Shown: one piece after another, positions 14,806 to 38,158 of the stretch
Position numbering within the stretch: position 1 is the stretch's first letter
Layout: every line of letters starts with the position of its first letter
From: Polyodon spathula
Lineage: Eukaryota > Chordata > Actinopteri > Acipenseriformes > Polyodontidae
Length of the DNA stretch: 64,000 bases
NCBI RefSeq assembly: GCF_017654505.1
Contig: NC_054555.1
Coordinates: 647,775-711,774 of the forward strand
Direction of reading: 5' to 3'
Notes under the pieces: generated by a model
Told to the model about the DNA's origin: nothing
Database searches by the model: none
The model's input: only the letters and a program-made list of their open reading frames with translations
Program-made: the position numbers and the translations under genes

Positions 14806-15322
14806 TGTTTGTAGTGGGCAGCAGAGCAATCTGTGTATCGTGGCCTTACAATGAATAAGGATGTTCTTCTTGCATGAATTTCTATTGATCTAAAACTGTG
14901 GAAGCATGGGACTAAGATATTGGTTGAAAAATGAAGTCTAATGACAAGTAAGAATGGGTTGGATATACAAATCCTTGAAACCAAAACTGCATCTGAGAAC
15001 ATGGGAATTCCACCTGAGAAGATGCTGGACTGTTCCATTTTAAGTTATACCAGATTTTAAAAGACAAGTAAAAAAGATAAAGCTATGCATTTTAACAGAA
15101 CTTCACTCTGTTTTGGGTCTTGTGTTTGTATTGAAATAATGTTTTTTTTTTTTTTGTTTTTTTTTAGCCCTCAGATTCACAAACATTCCCACTCTGTACA
15201 ACTGACAACAGTAGAGTGGTCGAACCTCCCCAGACATGAAGAAACACACACGAGAGTTCTGAAGTTGTCCAGCAGGTGTCACTGAAAAGCAGTACTGACA
15301 GAGGCTTGGCTGAGATTGTATT

Positions 15323-15328
15323 TTTATT
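15323..15328 (-). terminator. Polyadenylation signal of FCHSD1
   Basis: AATAAA on the minus strand (TTTATT as given), about 700 bp beyond the FCHSD1 stop codon. The 3' UTR between 15329 and 16032 includes (AAT)n at about 15530-15565 and no ORF of note. Confidence 0.5.
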
Positions 15329-16032
15329 GGGTCCATAAGTGAATATTGCAAACACACTGGCACGGCACACGGGGCTCTGCACAGCAAGCTTCATGGAAAC
15401 CAACTTCCACTGTTCACAGTATCGGGGTACACAGGCATGTCCGCAGCGTAACAATCTGAAATGAGACGGGCCCGTTGACAACACACGGGAAACATCCAAC
15501 CGAAAAAAACTAATTAAAACTAAAAATAATAATAATAATAATAATAATAAATAATAATAATAATATGATCAAGTTCAGGTAGAGCACTATTTGTAGGTTT
15601 GCATTTCAATTGCTTATTTTTTATGCCAACAAAATAAATAAAACCGTGAGACAAGCGTGGAAGCCGCCCCACAGAGCTACACATGCACATCCAGCTGCAA
15701 GGGAATGATATGATTGTGCCAGGAGGTCAAACTGCAATGCAAGAATAAAGATGGAACAGAAAATCCAATAAATAAACTGATAATAATAACAACAACAACA
15801 ATAACAAGTAGAATATTCTTTTAAATATATTAAATGAGACTCTTAAAGAAAAAGAAAATCCTCCACAGAATACTGAGCGGGGAATTCCTCTTCTAGATCT
15901 TCTACATCGTCCAGTTCTGTGGTTCCAGGGTTGCAACGATTGTCCAGCGCACACAGGAGATGAGTGGCGTGCTGTGCGGTGCAGCCCAGTGGCAGGCGGA
16001 CGTGTGGCAGCGCTGTGGCAGGCTGGTTCTAC

Positions 16033-28201
<12,169 letters not shown>

Positions 28202-28745
28202 TCTCCGTTTGTGTTCCGCTCTCCCCGGCGCCGTGTTCAGTCCAGTTTCTGCCTCTGCGTCTCTCTCGTTTCTCGCTATCGAGGCAACACCTCCCCTGTC
28301 TCCGAACCTCTTTCTCGCTCTCTCTCCGCCGCTCTGTTAAAATAAACGGGCTGTAGCGGAGGCGGCGCCGCGGACTCACCTGCCGGGCTCACCTGCAGAG
28401 CAGCAGCGCCGACTAGTGGCCAGGACTCGAACGACTGCTGAGCAGTGAGAACACCGGCTGGGCGTTTCAAAGACAGCTCCAAAGAACAAGATTACCCGTT
28501 AAAGATACAAAACTCAGAGCAGGTAACAGGTGTGTAATTCACGACAGATTCGTTAAGATAGGGAGTTTACATTTTATTTTATTTATTTATTTATTTATTA
28601 TTTTTTTAATTCCATAAATATGTTTTATTTTAGTTTAGTTTAGTGATCATAAGTTTAGAGAACGGAAAATTGATAATTACTGCATATTAATAATTAATTT
28701 TGTGCAGTAGCGAAATCAACTAACAACTGCTAATCAATGCATAAG
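28202..28745. other. FCHSD1 5' UTR/promoter region
   Basis: GC- and CpG-rich sequence (about 28200-28480) immediately upstream of the FCHSD1 start codon at 28201, with no TATA box obvious on the minus strand. It fits a CpG-island promoter. Beyond 28540 it becomes AT-rich. Confidence 0.45.
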
Positions 28746-28746
28746 C

Positions 28747-28936
28747 AATTAGGGTGAATGTGCTGTACGTGGTGAGTGAGGTTATTAATATTCAATTAGG
28801 GTGAATGTGCTGTACGTGGTGAGTGAGGTTATTAATATTCAATTAGGGTGAATGTGCTGTACGTGGTGAGTGAGGTTATTAATATTCAATTAGGGTGAAT
28901 GTGCTGTACGTGGTGAGTGAGGTTATTAATATTCAA
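28747..28936. repeat. 47-bp minisatellite, four copies
   Basis: Unit CAATTAGGGTGAATGTGCTG + TACGTGGTGAGTGAGGTTAT + TAATATT, upstream of FCHSD1. Confidence 0.95.
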
Positions 28937-30715
28937 GTACAGTATAGTTCTGAAATAATATAGAAAAAAAAAAAAACTTGTCCCAGCAAGCATGCAAGCT
29001 CTAGTGGCGGCTTAGATCAGAAACACAGCACGAACTCCTCGGTATGAAGCACATCTGAGAAACTATGCCAGAAGGGTTTTCTTTCTTTCTGTGGTTGTCT
29101 TATCAAAGGTTTATTACAGCAATAACTGAGACCAGGTCGGCGGCACTATATCCAAGTCATAGTGTTGCTGTTTGTAGGCATGCCTGTTCTTGATCTGCGA
29201 TCAGGTTGTAATCTGTTGGGCGCTGCAGGGTACCATCAGCTGCGGTACTCATTTTCTGAGTGACAATTTAAATGTGCTTATTGAGATGTGACACGCCCTT
29301 TCCTTATATAAAAAGATAATAAACGCACAGCAAAGTGCAATCAAGCACATGGAAAGCATGGTAAAGCATAGCGAAGCACTGAAAAGCACACAGAGGTACG
29401 GTAAAGCATATTAAAAAAAAAAAAAAAAAAAAAACTAACCTTATAAAAGCCTCTCCACAGTAAAAGTGCTTACTACAGGTGCTGCATTATAATACCTGCA
29501 GCGTCGTTATGCAGCCCTATTCTGGAGACAGTAGTGTGGGTATTCTGCAGCAGTACAGCACAACCCCTGCCTGCAGAACACTGCAGAATTTGCACTGCTG
29601 CACCTTTCATGAAAAGAGCGCTTCTTGGATGCAGCGAGTGCAATGCTGCTTACTTGCCAGCAAGCATGATGCAAATAGTCAGTGCAAAACTGTACAGAAA
29701 AGACACAGTGTGCAGATTTGAGTGTGACCTGCTGTTCACATGCATCCTGAGCTCAGGTGCTGGGGTGCTGCATGCTCGCTTCTTCACTACGCAGTTTGTT
29801 GCCCTTCAAGTCTGCTCCTCTGGCTCTGTCGTGTTTCCTCTCTGGTGTCTCTGAGGCTCAAACTTACACCCAGCGGACCTGCTTGTTGTGTATTGCAGTC
29901 CAGTCCATGAGTGCTGTGAGAAGCTGTGACTGTCATTGGGTTTGCAAGCCTCTCTCTGTACCTGCAGCTTCGTCATCAGCCAATGCAGAGAGTCAGCCAG
30001 AGCATCAGATTAGAGCACTTGCAAGGCAGAGCCATCTGCTTTTCAGCACTGCCTTCACCTCGCGGCCATCCTCGGGCAGCTTTCGATAAGCACTTGATGA
30101 AAAACTGGACAACTCCACCTGCCCTTCACAGGCCTGCAGTCCGGATGGGAGGGTAACGTGGATGCCAGTGGGGTGTAAGCAGGAGTTTTAACTCGGACAC
30201 AGCACTGGGAGGAATGGCACTCGTTTAAATCTGTCCTCTGTTACTCTGAGCTGCATCCTCCAGAACTCCCTCCGGACACAAACCCGGAGACAAATGAAAA
30301 AGCACCGTGGGTATGGAGAGAAGAGAGACACGCAGCACAGGAGGTATTGAGGGTAAGTAATGAGTCTGAAACATTTCCTTTAAAAAGAGAATGTAGTTTC
30401 AATGACGTTATTGACTCAGAGCAGACAGCAGAGATGACCCCTGAGAAAAACAAACCCCAGGGCTGTATAGAATCCCTGAACCCTCAGCTATTTTTATCTC
30501 AGTCGCTAATTCTTTTCTACTTTGAGACTTTTTTTCTTAAAGCCGCTGTTAGTAAGAAGGCATCATAATTAAAAAACGAAAACTGTTGTTGATGTTTTTT
30601 GACTTCCACTGCTATTTTGTTAAACACATAATAATAAATACATGTATTTAGTTTGGGGGAAGTGCTTGGTTATGAAGTCATTTCCTGCTGCGATAAGAAA
30701 CAATGACGTCACCAT
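28937..30715. other. Intergenic stretch without recognised gene
   Basis: Contains a repeat-like run of AAGCA motifs (29330-29410), a poly-A run at 29410-29432, and open frames at 29479-30156 and 30241-30568 with no family resemblance or supporting splice sites. Confidence 0.4.
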
Positions 30716-30717
30716 GA

Positions 30718-31535
30718 CATGTGTGGCTGTGTCCCCCTTGCTGGTTCCTTGTGGCTCCTGTGTGGGTATCAGAGCGAGTCGTGAGAGTGTGCAGGGTTCC
30801 AGTCTTGTGTGGCTGTGTCCCCCTCGCTGGGTCCTTGTGGCTCCAGTGTGGGTATCAGAGCGAGTCGTGAGAGTGTGCAGGGTTCCAGTCTTGTGTGGCT
30901 GTGTCCCTCGCTGGGTCCTTGTGGCTCCTGTGTGGGTATCAGAGCGAGTCGTGACAGTGTGCAGGGTTCCAGTCTTGTGTGGCTGTGTCCCTCGCTGGGT
31001 CCTTGTGGCTCCAGTGTGGGTATCAGAGCGAGTCGTGAGAGTGTGCAGGGTTCCAGTCTTGTGTGGCTGTGTCCCCCTCGCTGGGTCCTTGTGGCTCCAG
31101 TGTGGGTATCAGAGCGAGTCGTGAGAGTGTGCAGGGTTCCAGTCCTGTTTGGCTGTGTCCCCCTCGCTGGGTCCTTGTGGCTCCTGTGTGGGTATCAGAG
31201 CGAGTCATGAGAGTGTGCAGGGTTCCAGTCTTGTGTGGCTGTGTCCCTCGTTGGATCCTTGTGGCTCCTGTGTGGGTATCAGAGCAAGTCGTGAGAGTGT
31301 CCAGGGTTCCAGTCCTGTGTGGCTGTGTCCCCCTCGTTGGATCCTTGTGGCTCCTGTGTGGGTATCAGAGCGAGTCGTGAGAGTTTGGAGGGTTCCAGTC
31401 CTGTGTGGCTGTGTCCCCCTCGCTGGGTCCTTGTGGCTCCTGTGTGGGTGTCAGAGCGAGTCGTGAGAGTTTGGAGGGTTCCAGTCCTGTGTGGCTGTGT
31501 CCCCCTCGCTGGGTCCTTGTGGCTCCTGTGTTAAA
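30718..31535. repeat. 84-86-bp minisatellite, about 10 copies
   Basis: Units contain TGTGTGGCTGTGTCCCCCTC, GGGTCCTTGTGGCTCC, GGGTATCAGAGCGAGTCGTG and GTGCAGGGTTCCAGTC. An 84/86-bp length alternation comes from CCCTC versus CCCCCTC. Open frames are artefacts. Confidence 0.95.
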
Positions 31536-32280
31536 AGCAATAGTGCGCGGAGGGTTCCAATCCTGCTTGGGATCACTCACTGCAAACAGCGACCCCTGCT
31601 GGTCAGACACCACACGAGTCCAAGAAGAGACTTCCAGGCTGGGCCTCGTCTCCAGGGTTTCAGAAGGTTCAAAGAGTCTAGTTTCGGGGGGGGGGGTGGG
31701 GGGGCTGCAGTGAACTGGAGCGATATGAATCATTACTATTAAATTATTCTCATCATCTTCGCTGTATTATGCATTGCTCTCTGCTGCTCTGTCTTCTGTC
31801 TTGGTTCATTCAATGCAAAACTAAATAAGAGCAGAGGATGGAAGCGCGGCTTGCATAAGAAGTGTGCTCGAAATGATTCATCTCCGCTGGGAGCGGGGCT
31901 CAGAGATAACACTGTGCAGCTTGACTCAGTTAATGAAAGGCAGTCACTCTTGGCCTGACCTACTTTGTCACAAACAATGCAATAAAAATAATTTTTTGAG
32001 AAAAGCACCTTGCACCTGATAAACATCACATATGAGTGTGATGCTGTTGCTCTCTGCACCAGGCTGGAAGGAACTCTTTATCTGATCGCCGCCCCTGATA
32101 GCCTTAAAACAGCCTTATCTGCTCAAGAGATGTTCCACTGCTAATAAAAACTAACACCCTTGTCACTGCGGCTATTAATACAACAGTGCTGAATTGTTCT
32201 GAAGTGCAGACTCATTGGAAAGAAGTCCCACTCATTAAGACAAACACACACATTATTATACAGCCCACTGGAACTGCAAT
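31536..32280. other. Intergenic stretch without recognised gene
   Basis: G-run at 31686-31703, otherwise unique sequence. A minus-strand open frame at 31739-32059 has no recognisable domain. Confidence 0.35.
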
Positions 32281-32282
32281 GG

Positions 32283-32507
32283 GTAACATTGTACACTGTG
32301 TCTCTAATTACTGTGTATTTGCATAGTACTTACTTAGTAAATGCATGTATACTTATACATAATTACAGTGTTATTATGTAATGTACTAATGTGAACATCT
32401 TTTTGCATGATATAACCCTAACCCTAACCCTAACCCTAACCCTAACCCTAACCCTAACCCTAACCCTAACCCTAACCCTAACCCTAACCCTAACCCTAAC
32501 CCTAACC

Positions 32508-32548
<41 letters not shown>

Positions 32549-33330
32549 CCCTAACCCTAACCCTAACCCTAACCCTAACCCTAACCCTAACCCTAACCCT
32601 AACCCTAACCCTAACCCTAACCCTAACCCTAACCCTAACCCTAACCCTAACCCTAACCCTAACCCAAACCCAAACCCAAACCCTAACCCTAACCCTAACC
32701 CTAACCCTAACCCTAACCCTAACCCTAACCCTAACCCAAACCCAAACCCAAACCCTAACCCTAACCCTAACCCTAACCCGAACCCGAACCCGAACCCTAA
32801 CCCTAACCCTAACCCTAACCCTAACCCGAACCCTAACCCTAACCCTAACCCTAACCCTAACCCTAACCCTAACCCTAACCCTAACCCGAACCCTAACCCT
32901 AACCCTAACCCTAACCCTAACCCTAACCCTAACCCAACCTAACCCTAACCCTAACCCTAACCCTAACCCTAACCCTAACCCTAACCTAACCTAACCCTAA
33001 CCCTAACCCTAACCCTAACCCTAACCCTAACCCTAACCCTAACCCTAACCCTAACCCTAACCCTAACCCTAACCCTAACCCTAACCCTAACCCTAACCCT
33101 AACCCTAACCCTAACCCTAACCCTAACCCAAACCCTAACCCTAACCCTAACCCGAACCCGAACCCGAACCCTAACCCTAACCCTAACCCTAACCCTAACC
33201 CTAACCCTAACCCTAACCCTAACCCTAACCCGAACCCTAACCCTAACCCTAACCCTAACCCTAACCCTAACCCTAGTCCCCCCTAACCCTAAGCCTTTTC
33301 TGAAACAATTGCAAAAAGATATGGAAAGGA
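32283..33330. mobile_element. Inverted-repeat element (family B) interrupted by telomeric repeat
   Basis: The left 130 bp (32283-32412: CTCTAATTACTGTG, CATAGTACTTACTTAGTAAA, TGCATGATATAAC) align throughout with the left half of the element at 45051-45370. Just after the telomeric block, CTTTTCTGAAACAATTG matches CTTTTCTGATACAATTG at the equivalent central point of that copy. The two copies are the same family and the telomeric array occupies the centre. The right half diverges after 33310. Confidence 0.7.
32413..33296. repeat. Interstitial telomeric repeat (CCCTAA)n
   Basis: About 880 bp of the vertebrate telomeric hexamer, C-rich strand on plus. It has clustered variants: CCCAAA triplets at about 32663 and 32735, CCCGAA groups at about 32777, 32825, 32885 and 33150, and single-base slips at 32526, 32935 and 32986. 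Recurrence of the same variant groups indicates block duplication. It is flanked by inverted ATCTTTTTGC / GCAAAAAGAT. Confidence 0.98.
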
Positions 33331-33466
33331 AGCCCATTGTAACTATGTCTAATAAAGTGGGTTTGTGAGTGTGAGCACCTGCTGTCTTGTGTAAGTGTGT
33401 GGATCTCCAGGGAGGGAGGGAACCTCAAAAGCAAGAAGCTTCAACGCCAGGCTGGTATGCAAAATA

Positions 33467-33472
33467 TTTATT
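33467..33472 (-). terminator. Polyadenylation signal of the cytokine-like gene
   Basis: AATAAA on the minus strand, about 115 bp beyond the stop codon at 33583 and downstream of the AU-rich element. Confidence 0.65.
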
Positions 33473-33536
33473 CATAAAAGTGAACCATGTTTCTCTTTAG
33501 ATGCAACTATAGATGGATATATAACTTACAAGTGAA

Positions 33537-33561
33537 TAAATAGAATAAATTATATAAATAA
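33537..33561 (-). promoter_or_regulatory. AU-rich element in 3' UTR of the cytokine-like gene
   Basis: Three AUUUA pentamers on the transcript strand (33537-33541, 33546-33550, 33555-33559). The one nearest the stop codon lies inside the nonamer TTATTTATA. AREs of this kind destabilise mRNAs of inflammatory cytokines. Confidence 0.7.
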
Positions 33562-33582
33562 CAACAAGTGCAGCTGCTGGGT

Positions 33583-36500
33583 TTATTGCCGCAAGACATC
33601 CACATCCTGATTGTTTAAATAAAGGAAGAACTGCTGGAGCTGATCCATGAAGCCCCTGGCACTGCGCTTCGGGAAGCTGGTGCAAGAGCACTGGTCTCCT
33701 TCAACGGGAAAGCTTTCCTAGAAGAAAGACCGAGAGTTTCTCAGTGGATGTGCTGCTGAGTCACTTCACTTCAATGCAAGCCTTCTTGTAGGGCTGGTAT
33801 CATCCATTACTGAAAGACTTCCTCGTTCTATTCCAATCATCATGATAAAATGACCTTTCACTCCTCACTGTATTTAAAATGCAGAGTAGATTTGGGCCAG
33901 CAGAGTTGAAAGGTCACATTGTCACATGGTTTGAATAGAATGGGAAGTTGGTTCAATGCTAGGCAGTTAGGATTCTCCAGTCAGGCTCCCAGCAGCTTCG
34001 AAGACACATATGAAGAGAAATGATAATAACTGACTGCTGGTATTGGAGCTCCAGAACCCAGACTAACCCCCAAGATGCAACACCCCAGAACCCAGACCCA
34101 CCCTCCAGGATGCAACACCCCAGAACCCAGACCCACCCTCCAGGATGCAACACCCCAGAACCCAGACTCACCCTCCAGGATGCAACACCCCAGAACCCAG
34201 ACTCACCCCCCAGGATGCAACACCCCAGAACCCAGACCCACCCTCCAGGATGCAACACCCCAGAACCCAGACTCACCCTCCAGGATGCAACACCCCAGAA
34301 CCCAGACCCACCCTCCAGGATGCAACACCCCAGAACCCAGACCCACCCTCCAGGATGCAACACCCCAGAACCCAGACCCACCCCCCAGGATGCAACACCC
34401 CAGAACCCAGACCCACCCTCCAGGATGCAACACCCCAGAACCCAGACTCACCCTCCAGGATGCAACACCCCAGAACCCAGACTCACCCTCCAGGATGCAA
34501 CACCCCAGAACCCAGACCCACCCTCCAGGATGCAACACCCCAGAACCCAGACTCACCCCCCAGGATGCAACACCCAAGAACCCAGACCCACCCTCCAGGA
34601 TGCACCACCCCAGATCCCAGACCCACCCCCCAGGATGCAACACCCCAGAACCCAGACCCACCCTCCAGGATGCAACACCCCAGAACCCAGACCCACCCTC
34701 CAGGATGCAACACCCCAGAACCCAGACTCACCCCCCAGGATGCACCACCCCAGAACCCAGACTCACCCCCCAGGATGCAACACCCCAGAACCCGGACCCA
34801 CCCTCCAGGATGCAACACCCAAGAACCCAGATCCACCCTCCAGGATGCACCACCCCAGATCTCAGACCCACCCCCCAGGATGCAACACCCCAGAACCTAG
34901 ACCCACCCTCCAGGATGCAACACCCCAGAACCCAGACCCACCCTCCAGATGCAATGTGTTGTGTTGATTTCAAAACAAGAACAGCTCTCCTCCCCTCGTC
35001 TTTACAACTAGGGTCATTTCTATTTGAATCTCTGTTTGCGCTGGTGTGTATATTAAGTAGAGAGTGCAATATATATTTTTTTTGATTAAATGCATATTTG
35101 AACTGTGCATGTTGGAAAAAAACGACTAAAACCACTTTGACAGTGCGGAGCAAAAAAAAAGCTTTGTGAGAGGAAAAAGAACAGAAAGGTGACAGTGGGA
35201 CTAAGAAAACAAAAGATAAGGAGCGCAGCGATACACCCACAGGGCACAGAAACAGAAGCAAGGGGAACTCATGATACAGCGTCAGACAGCAAGGCTGAAA
35301 ACAAAGCACTCGGGCAGATCACAACACAGCGTGAACGACTGACTCCTCAATTACACAATTACAGTTAGAATTGACCTCAGGACTGCTGGCCGCTGTGTTG
35401 CAAAACCCCTGCAGACAGACCCGAGAAATGATCTGCTGTCATTCCCTCGTCTTCCGCTGCTTTTCATCAAACATTTGTTTCCGTTATTTATTTTCTAAAT
35501 TCTTAGCATATTCTCCCCCGACTATATTGTCTTTGATTCGGAGACTTACCACCCGTCTCGTCTTCATGAATATGCTCAGTCTTTTGACCATATTTTTCCA
35601 AACGTTTCGGTTCAACACTGAGAGTGATGACAGTCCTTTTTTAAAGCAGCTTAAAGTGCAATTTGCCTGCATAAAACAAAACAGAAAAATGATAAAAGTG
35701 AGGAATAAATCAAGCATGGAAGAAAATCTTTCTTTTTGACACGACAACTAAACTGAAGCAAGCGGTAGAGGAGGGTGCTGTCTTCTCATAACATCTTATC
35801 AGAACACTGCTTCCAGAAGGAGGAGTCCGCAGCTTCTAGCTAAAATATCTGTGAAAATAAGCTCCCAAATATATTATCAAAGGCCACTGTTGCTGTCCCT
35901 GGGTCCGGTTTGACTTCTCTAGCTATTGGATAATTGTACATTTTTTTTTCTAAATGACAGATGAATAAAGTGCAATGCTGCCTGGTGTAACTGGACAGAT
36001 CCATTGTTGAATATGGATCAGATTGGTATAACTCGGCCCTGCCTTCTCCCTGTCAGTCTTTGTCTCTCACTGAACCAAATGAACTGTTAGCAATGGAAAG
36101 TGGAAACAGATGAAGAATGCTGTTCGCTCTGTACTCCAGTGCTTCAGATCATAGCTGGGGTCTCCTTTATCCAAATCTCCTACTCTTAAACCCAGGTCAA
36201 TCCAAATATTTAGTCCAACCATATTGGTCTGTCTGGGGCGACTTCAAATGAACTTCTAGTTTTACTCTCTGATCATTGCTGTTGTTTGGCTCCTGGCGTT
36301 CTTAACATATTTTACCAGGAAGGCCCACATGATGCACAAAGTCATACACAACGATGTAACAATGTGGTAATAGCAGGGTAATAACAACACAATGACATGT
36401 TACTAGTTGTGTAGTAAACATGTAACAACATGATCATAACTGGGTTTTAACCACTAAGGGTCACTACACTTACATGGCAACTACTATTGGAATACGTGTC

Positions 36501-37832
36501 ACATTACCAAGCTGCTATAGTGTCATTACATTAACAGTATACAGCAGTATATTGTTACAATATGTTTACATGTACAACAGAAGTTGGCATGATGGTAATT
36601 ACTATTACATGTTGATAAATGTTGGTAATTACATCGTTATTACAAGTACATAATTGTTGGTAATTACCTCGTTATTCTACTTTGGTAATTGTTGGTAATT
36701 ACCTCATTGTTACATGTTGGCAATTCTTGTTAGCTATCTCGTTATTACATGTTAGTAATTGTTGCTAATTACCTTGTTATTATATGTTGGTAGCTGTTGG
36801 TAATTATCTTGGTATTACACATGGGTAATTACCTCATTGTTATATGTTGGCAACTGTTGTTAACTATCTTGTTATTACATGTTAGTAACGGTTAGTAATT
36901 ACATCATTACTATAGGTTGGTAGCTATTGGTAATTACATTGTCATTACACGTTGGTAATTGTTGGTAATTACCTCGTTATCACATGCCTGTTTATGCCCT
37001 TCAATCACTACCTTTTTTGTGAATGTTTGATAAAAGTGTGTAAATATGACAGCACAGGTGTAAAATGAAAGGATTTATCAAAACTTTGTTACATATCCAG
37101 CTTTTCATTGAGAGAATCAGAATTGAAGCGCTCCATTAATGGAGAAATGTGGTGAGATGGAAGGTAACAGGCACTTACATAAGCAGAGCCAGTCTCCGGC
37201 AGGCTGTCCGGCGTGTGTACAGACTCATTCTGTACAGAAGAACAAGAACAAGAATAAAAAGATTCATTAGTGTACACTGAGCAACTGTCAGCACGTCACC
37301 CATCAGTTTCAATGGCCTTAGTTACATGCACAGACTCATGGCATTGAAGCTTCCTGTTTGAGGAATCCATTCCCAGATCCTCGCTCTATATATCCTGGAG
37401 CTGGAAGGGGTTCACAAGGTTTCACGGGATTCAGTGCACACAGGTCCCGGATCACAGAGTCCCCAGCCCCATATAAACTGTGCACTCGCATTCAAAACAA
37501 GCAACAACAAACACATCAATTCTCTATGCATGTAAACAGAACAGTTGAAAGTTATGTCCTAGGAAGTGAATCATTCACTCAGTCTTATCATCTCATATGC
37601 CTTCAGCTGAGTAAGTGAAGTCAGGTTGTATGACCTGATGTGTATCTTTGTTAGATGTCATTTATCTTGACATTACTGGCAACACCAAACATTGAAACTC
37701 AGAAAGCTAACGACACCATATGAATCAACACAGGGTGATAAAGCCACAAGTCGGAGAATGTGGTTGTTTTGTAAAATTTGACGTCATTATCTTAATATTG
37801 ATATATATATAATATAGATTGTATCTATATAT

Positions 37833-37875
<43 letters not shown>

Positions 37876-38021
37876 ATTTCTTCAAGAACTGGTTTATGAA
37901 GTTGCTCTTTTATGATTTTTTTAATATCTGCTAAACTTTCAGAGATGTTTCTGTTCAGCGATGTGGCGCACTGCTGCAGAGTCAGGAAGGTGAGAAGGAG
38001 AACCAGTGTGCACCGTATCAT
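33583..38021 (-). CDS. Putative secreted short-chain four-helix cytokine, GM-CSF/IL-5/IL-3-like
   Basis: Four minus-strand exons, all phase 0: 37890-38021, 37179-37229, 35550-35666, 33583-33717, totalling 144 aa. Sizes of 132/51/117/135 nt and phase-0 introns resemble mammalian IL4, IL5, IL13 and CSF2. Residues 1-20 form a signal peptide (LVLLLTFLTLQQCATS). Residues 22-44 suit helix A. Exon 2 opens NESV, comparable with NETV in GM-CSF and NETL in IL-5. Exon 3 has NCTLSCFKKGLSSL, comparable with IL-5 LCTEEIFQGIGTL and GM-CSF LYKQGLRGSL. Exon 4 has QCSC then FMDQLQQFFLYL, comparable with GM-CSF FKENLKDFLL. The mature protein keeps four cysteines (64, 68, 110, 112), enough for two disulfides, and sequons at N25, N45 and N63. 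Upstream there is an NF-kB-type palindrome and downstream an AU-rich 3' UTR. The exon 1 donor (CCA/GTTCTT) is weak and is followed by a (TA)n run. Alternative family: IL-4/IL-13. Secreted cytokine about 0.75, exact subfamily less. Confidence 0.72.
34060..34962. repeat. 35-bp minisatellite in last intron of the cytokine-like gene
   Basis: About 26 copies of a 35-bp unit (CACCCCAGAACCCAGACCCA + CCCTCCAGGATGCAA). Period 35 yields three long frames read through by repeats, none of them a gene. Confidence 0.97.
36340..36995. repeat. Degenerate GTAATTAC-rich tandem repeat in intron 2 of the cytokine-like gene
   Basis: Imperfect units of about 35-40 bp built on TTGGTAATTGTTGGTAATTA + CCTCGTTATTACATG, strongly diverged from each other. 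An older array than the other minisatellites here. Confidence 0.75.
37800..37875. repeat. (TA)n microsatellite at exon 1 donor of the cytokine-like gene
   Basis: AT dinucleotide run beginning about 15 bp inside intron 1. Confidence 0.9.
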
Positions 38022-38110
38022 TGCTGCAGGAAGCTGAAGACTACTTGAGTGAGCGCGTCTCTGTCAGGAGCGAGAGTGTGTGAGAATGTGCAAGGACTTG
38101 AAGACATCGC

Positions 38111-38116
38111 TTTAAA
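38111..38116 (-). promoter_or_regulatory. TTTAAA core-promoter candidate
   Basis: A TATA-variant TTTAAA 90 bp upstream of the cytokine-like start codon. It would place transcription start near 38080. Confidence 0.35.
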
Positions 38117-38142
38117 AAGACTTGAGTATAAAAATCCCTGCG

Positions 38143-38158
38143 AGTGGGAATTCCCACT
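38143..38158 (-). promoter_or_regulatory. NF-kB-type palindrome
   Basis: A perfect 16-bp palindrome, AGTGGGAATTCCCACT, containing GGGAATTCCC (matches GGGRNNYYCC). It lies about 125 bp upstream of the cytokine-like start codon and 27 bp upstream of TTTAAA. Confidence 0.6.

Noticed and set aside
32391..33337. Open frames of TLTLTL/NPNPNP and VRVRVR type
   Set aside because: Translation of telomeric hexamers, not proteins.
34020..35085. Open frames of 315 and 336 codons, Pro/Gln/Thr-rich
   Set aside because: Produced by the 35-bp minisatellite inside an intron of the cytokine-like gene; all three frames are open together.
35340..35412. Alternative fourth exon of the cytokine-like gene (acceptor GTCTGTCTGCAG near 35413)
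   Set aside because: It would encode GFCNTAASSPEV..., with no helix-D pattern and an early stop. The exon at 33583-33717 has the right phase, a helix-D-like segment, and an adjoining AU-rich element and poly-A signal.
33583..38021. IL-4/IL-13-type assignment of the cytokine-like gene
   Set aside because: Not excluded, but ranked lower: the NES[V] start of exon 2, the four-cysteine pattern and the helix-D-like segment resemble GM-CSF/IL-5 more. A structure-based comparison would decide.
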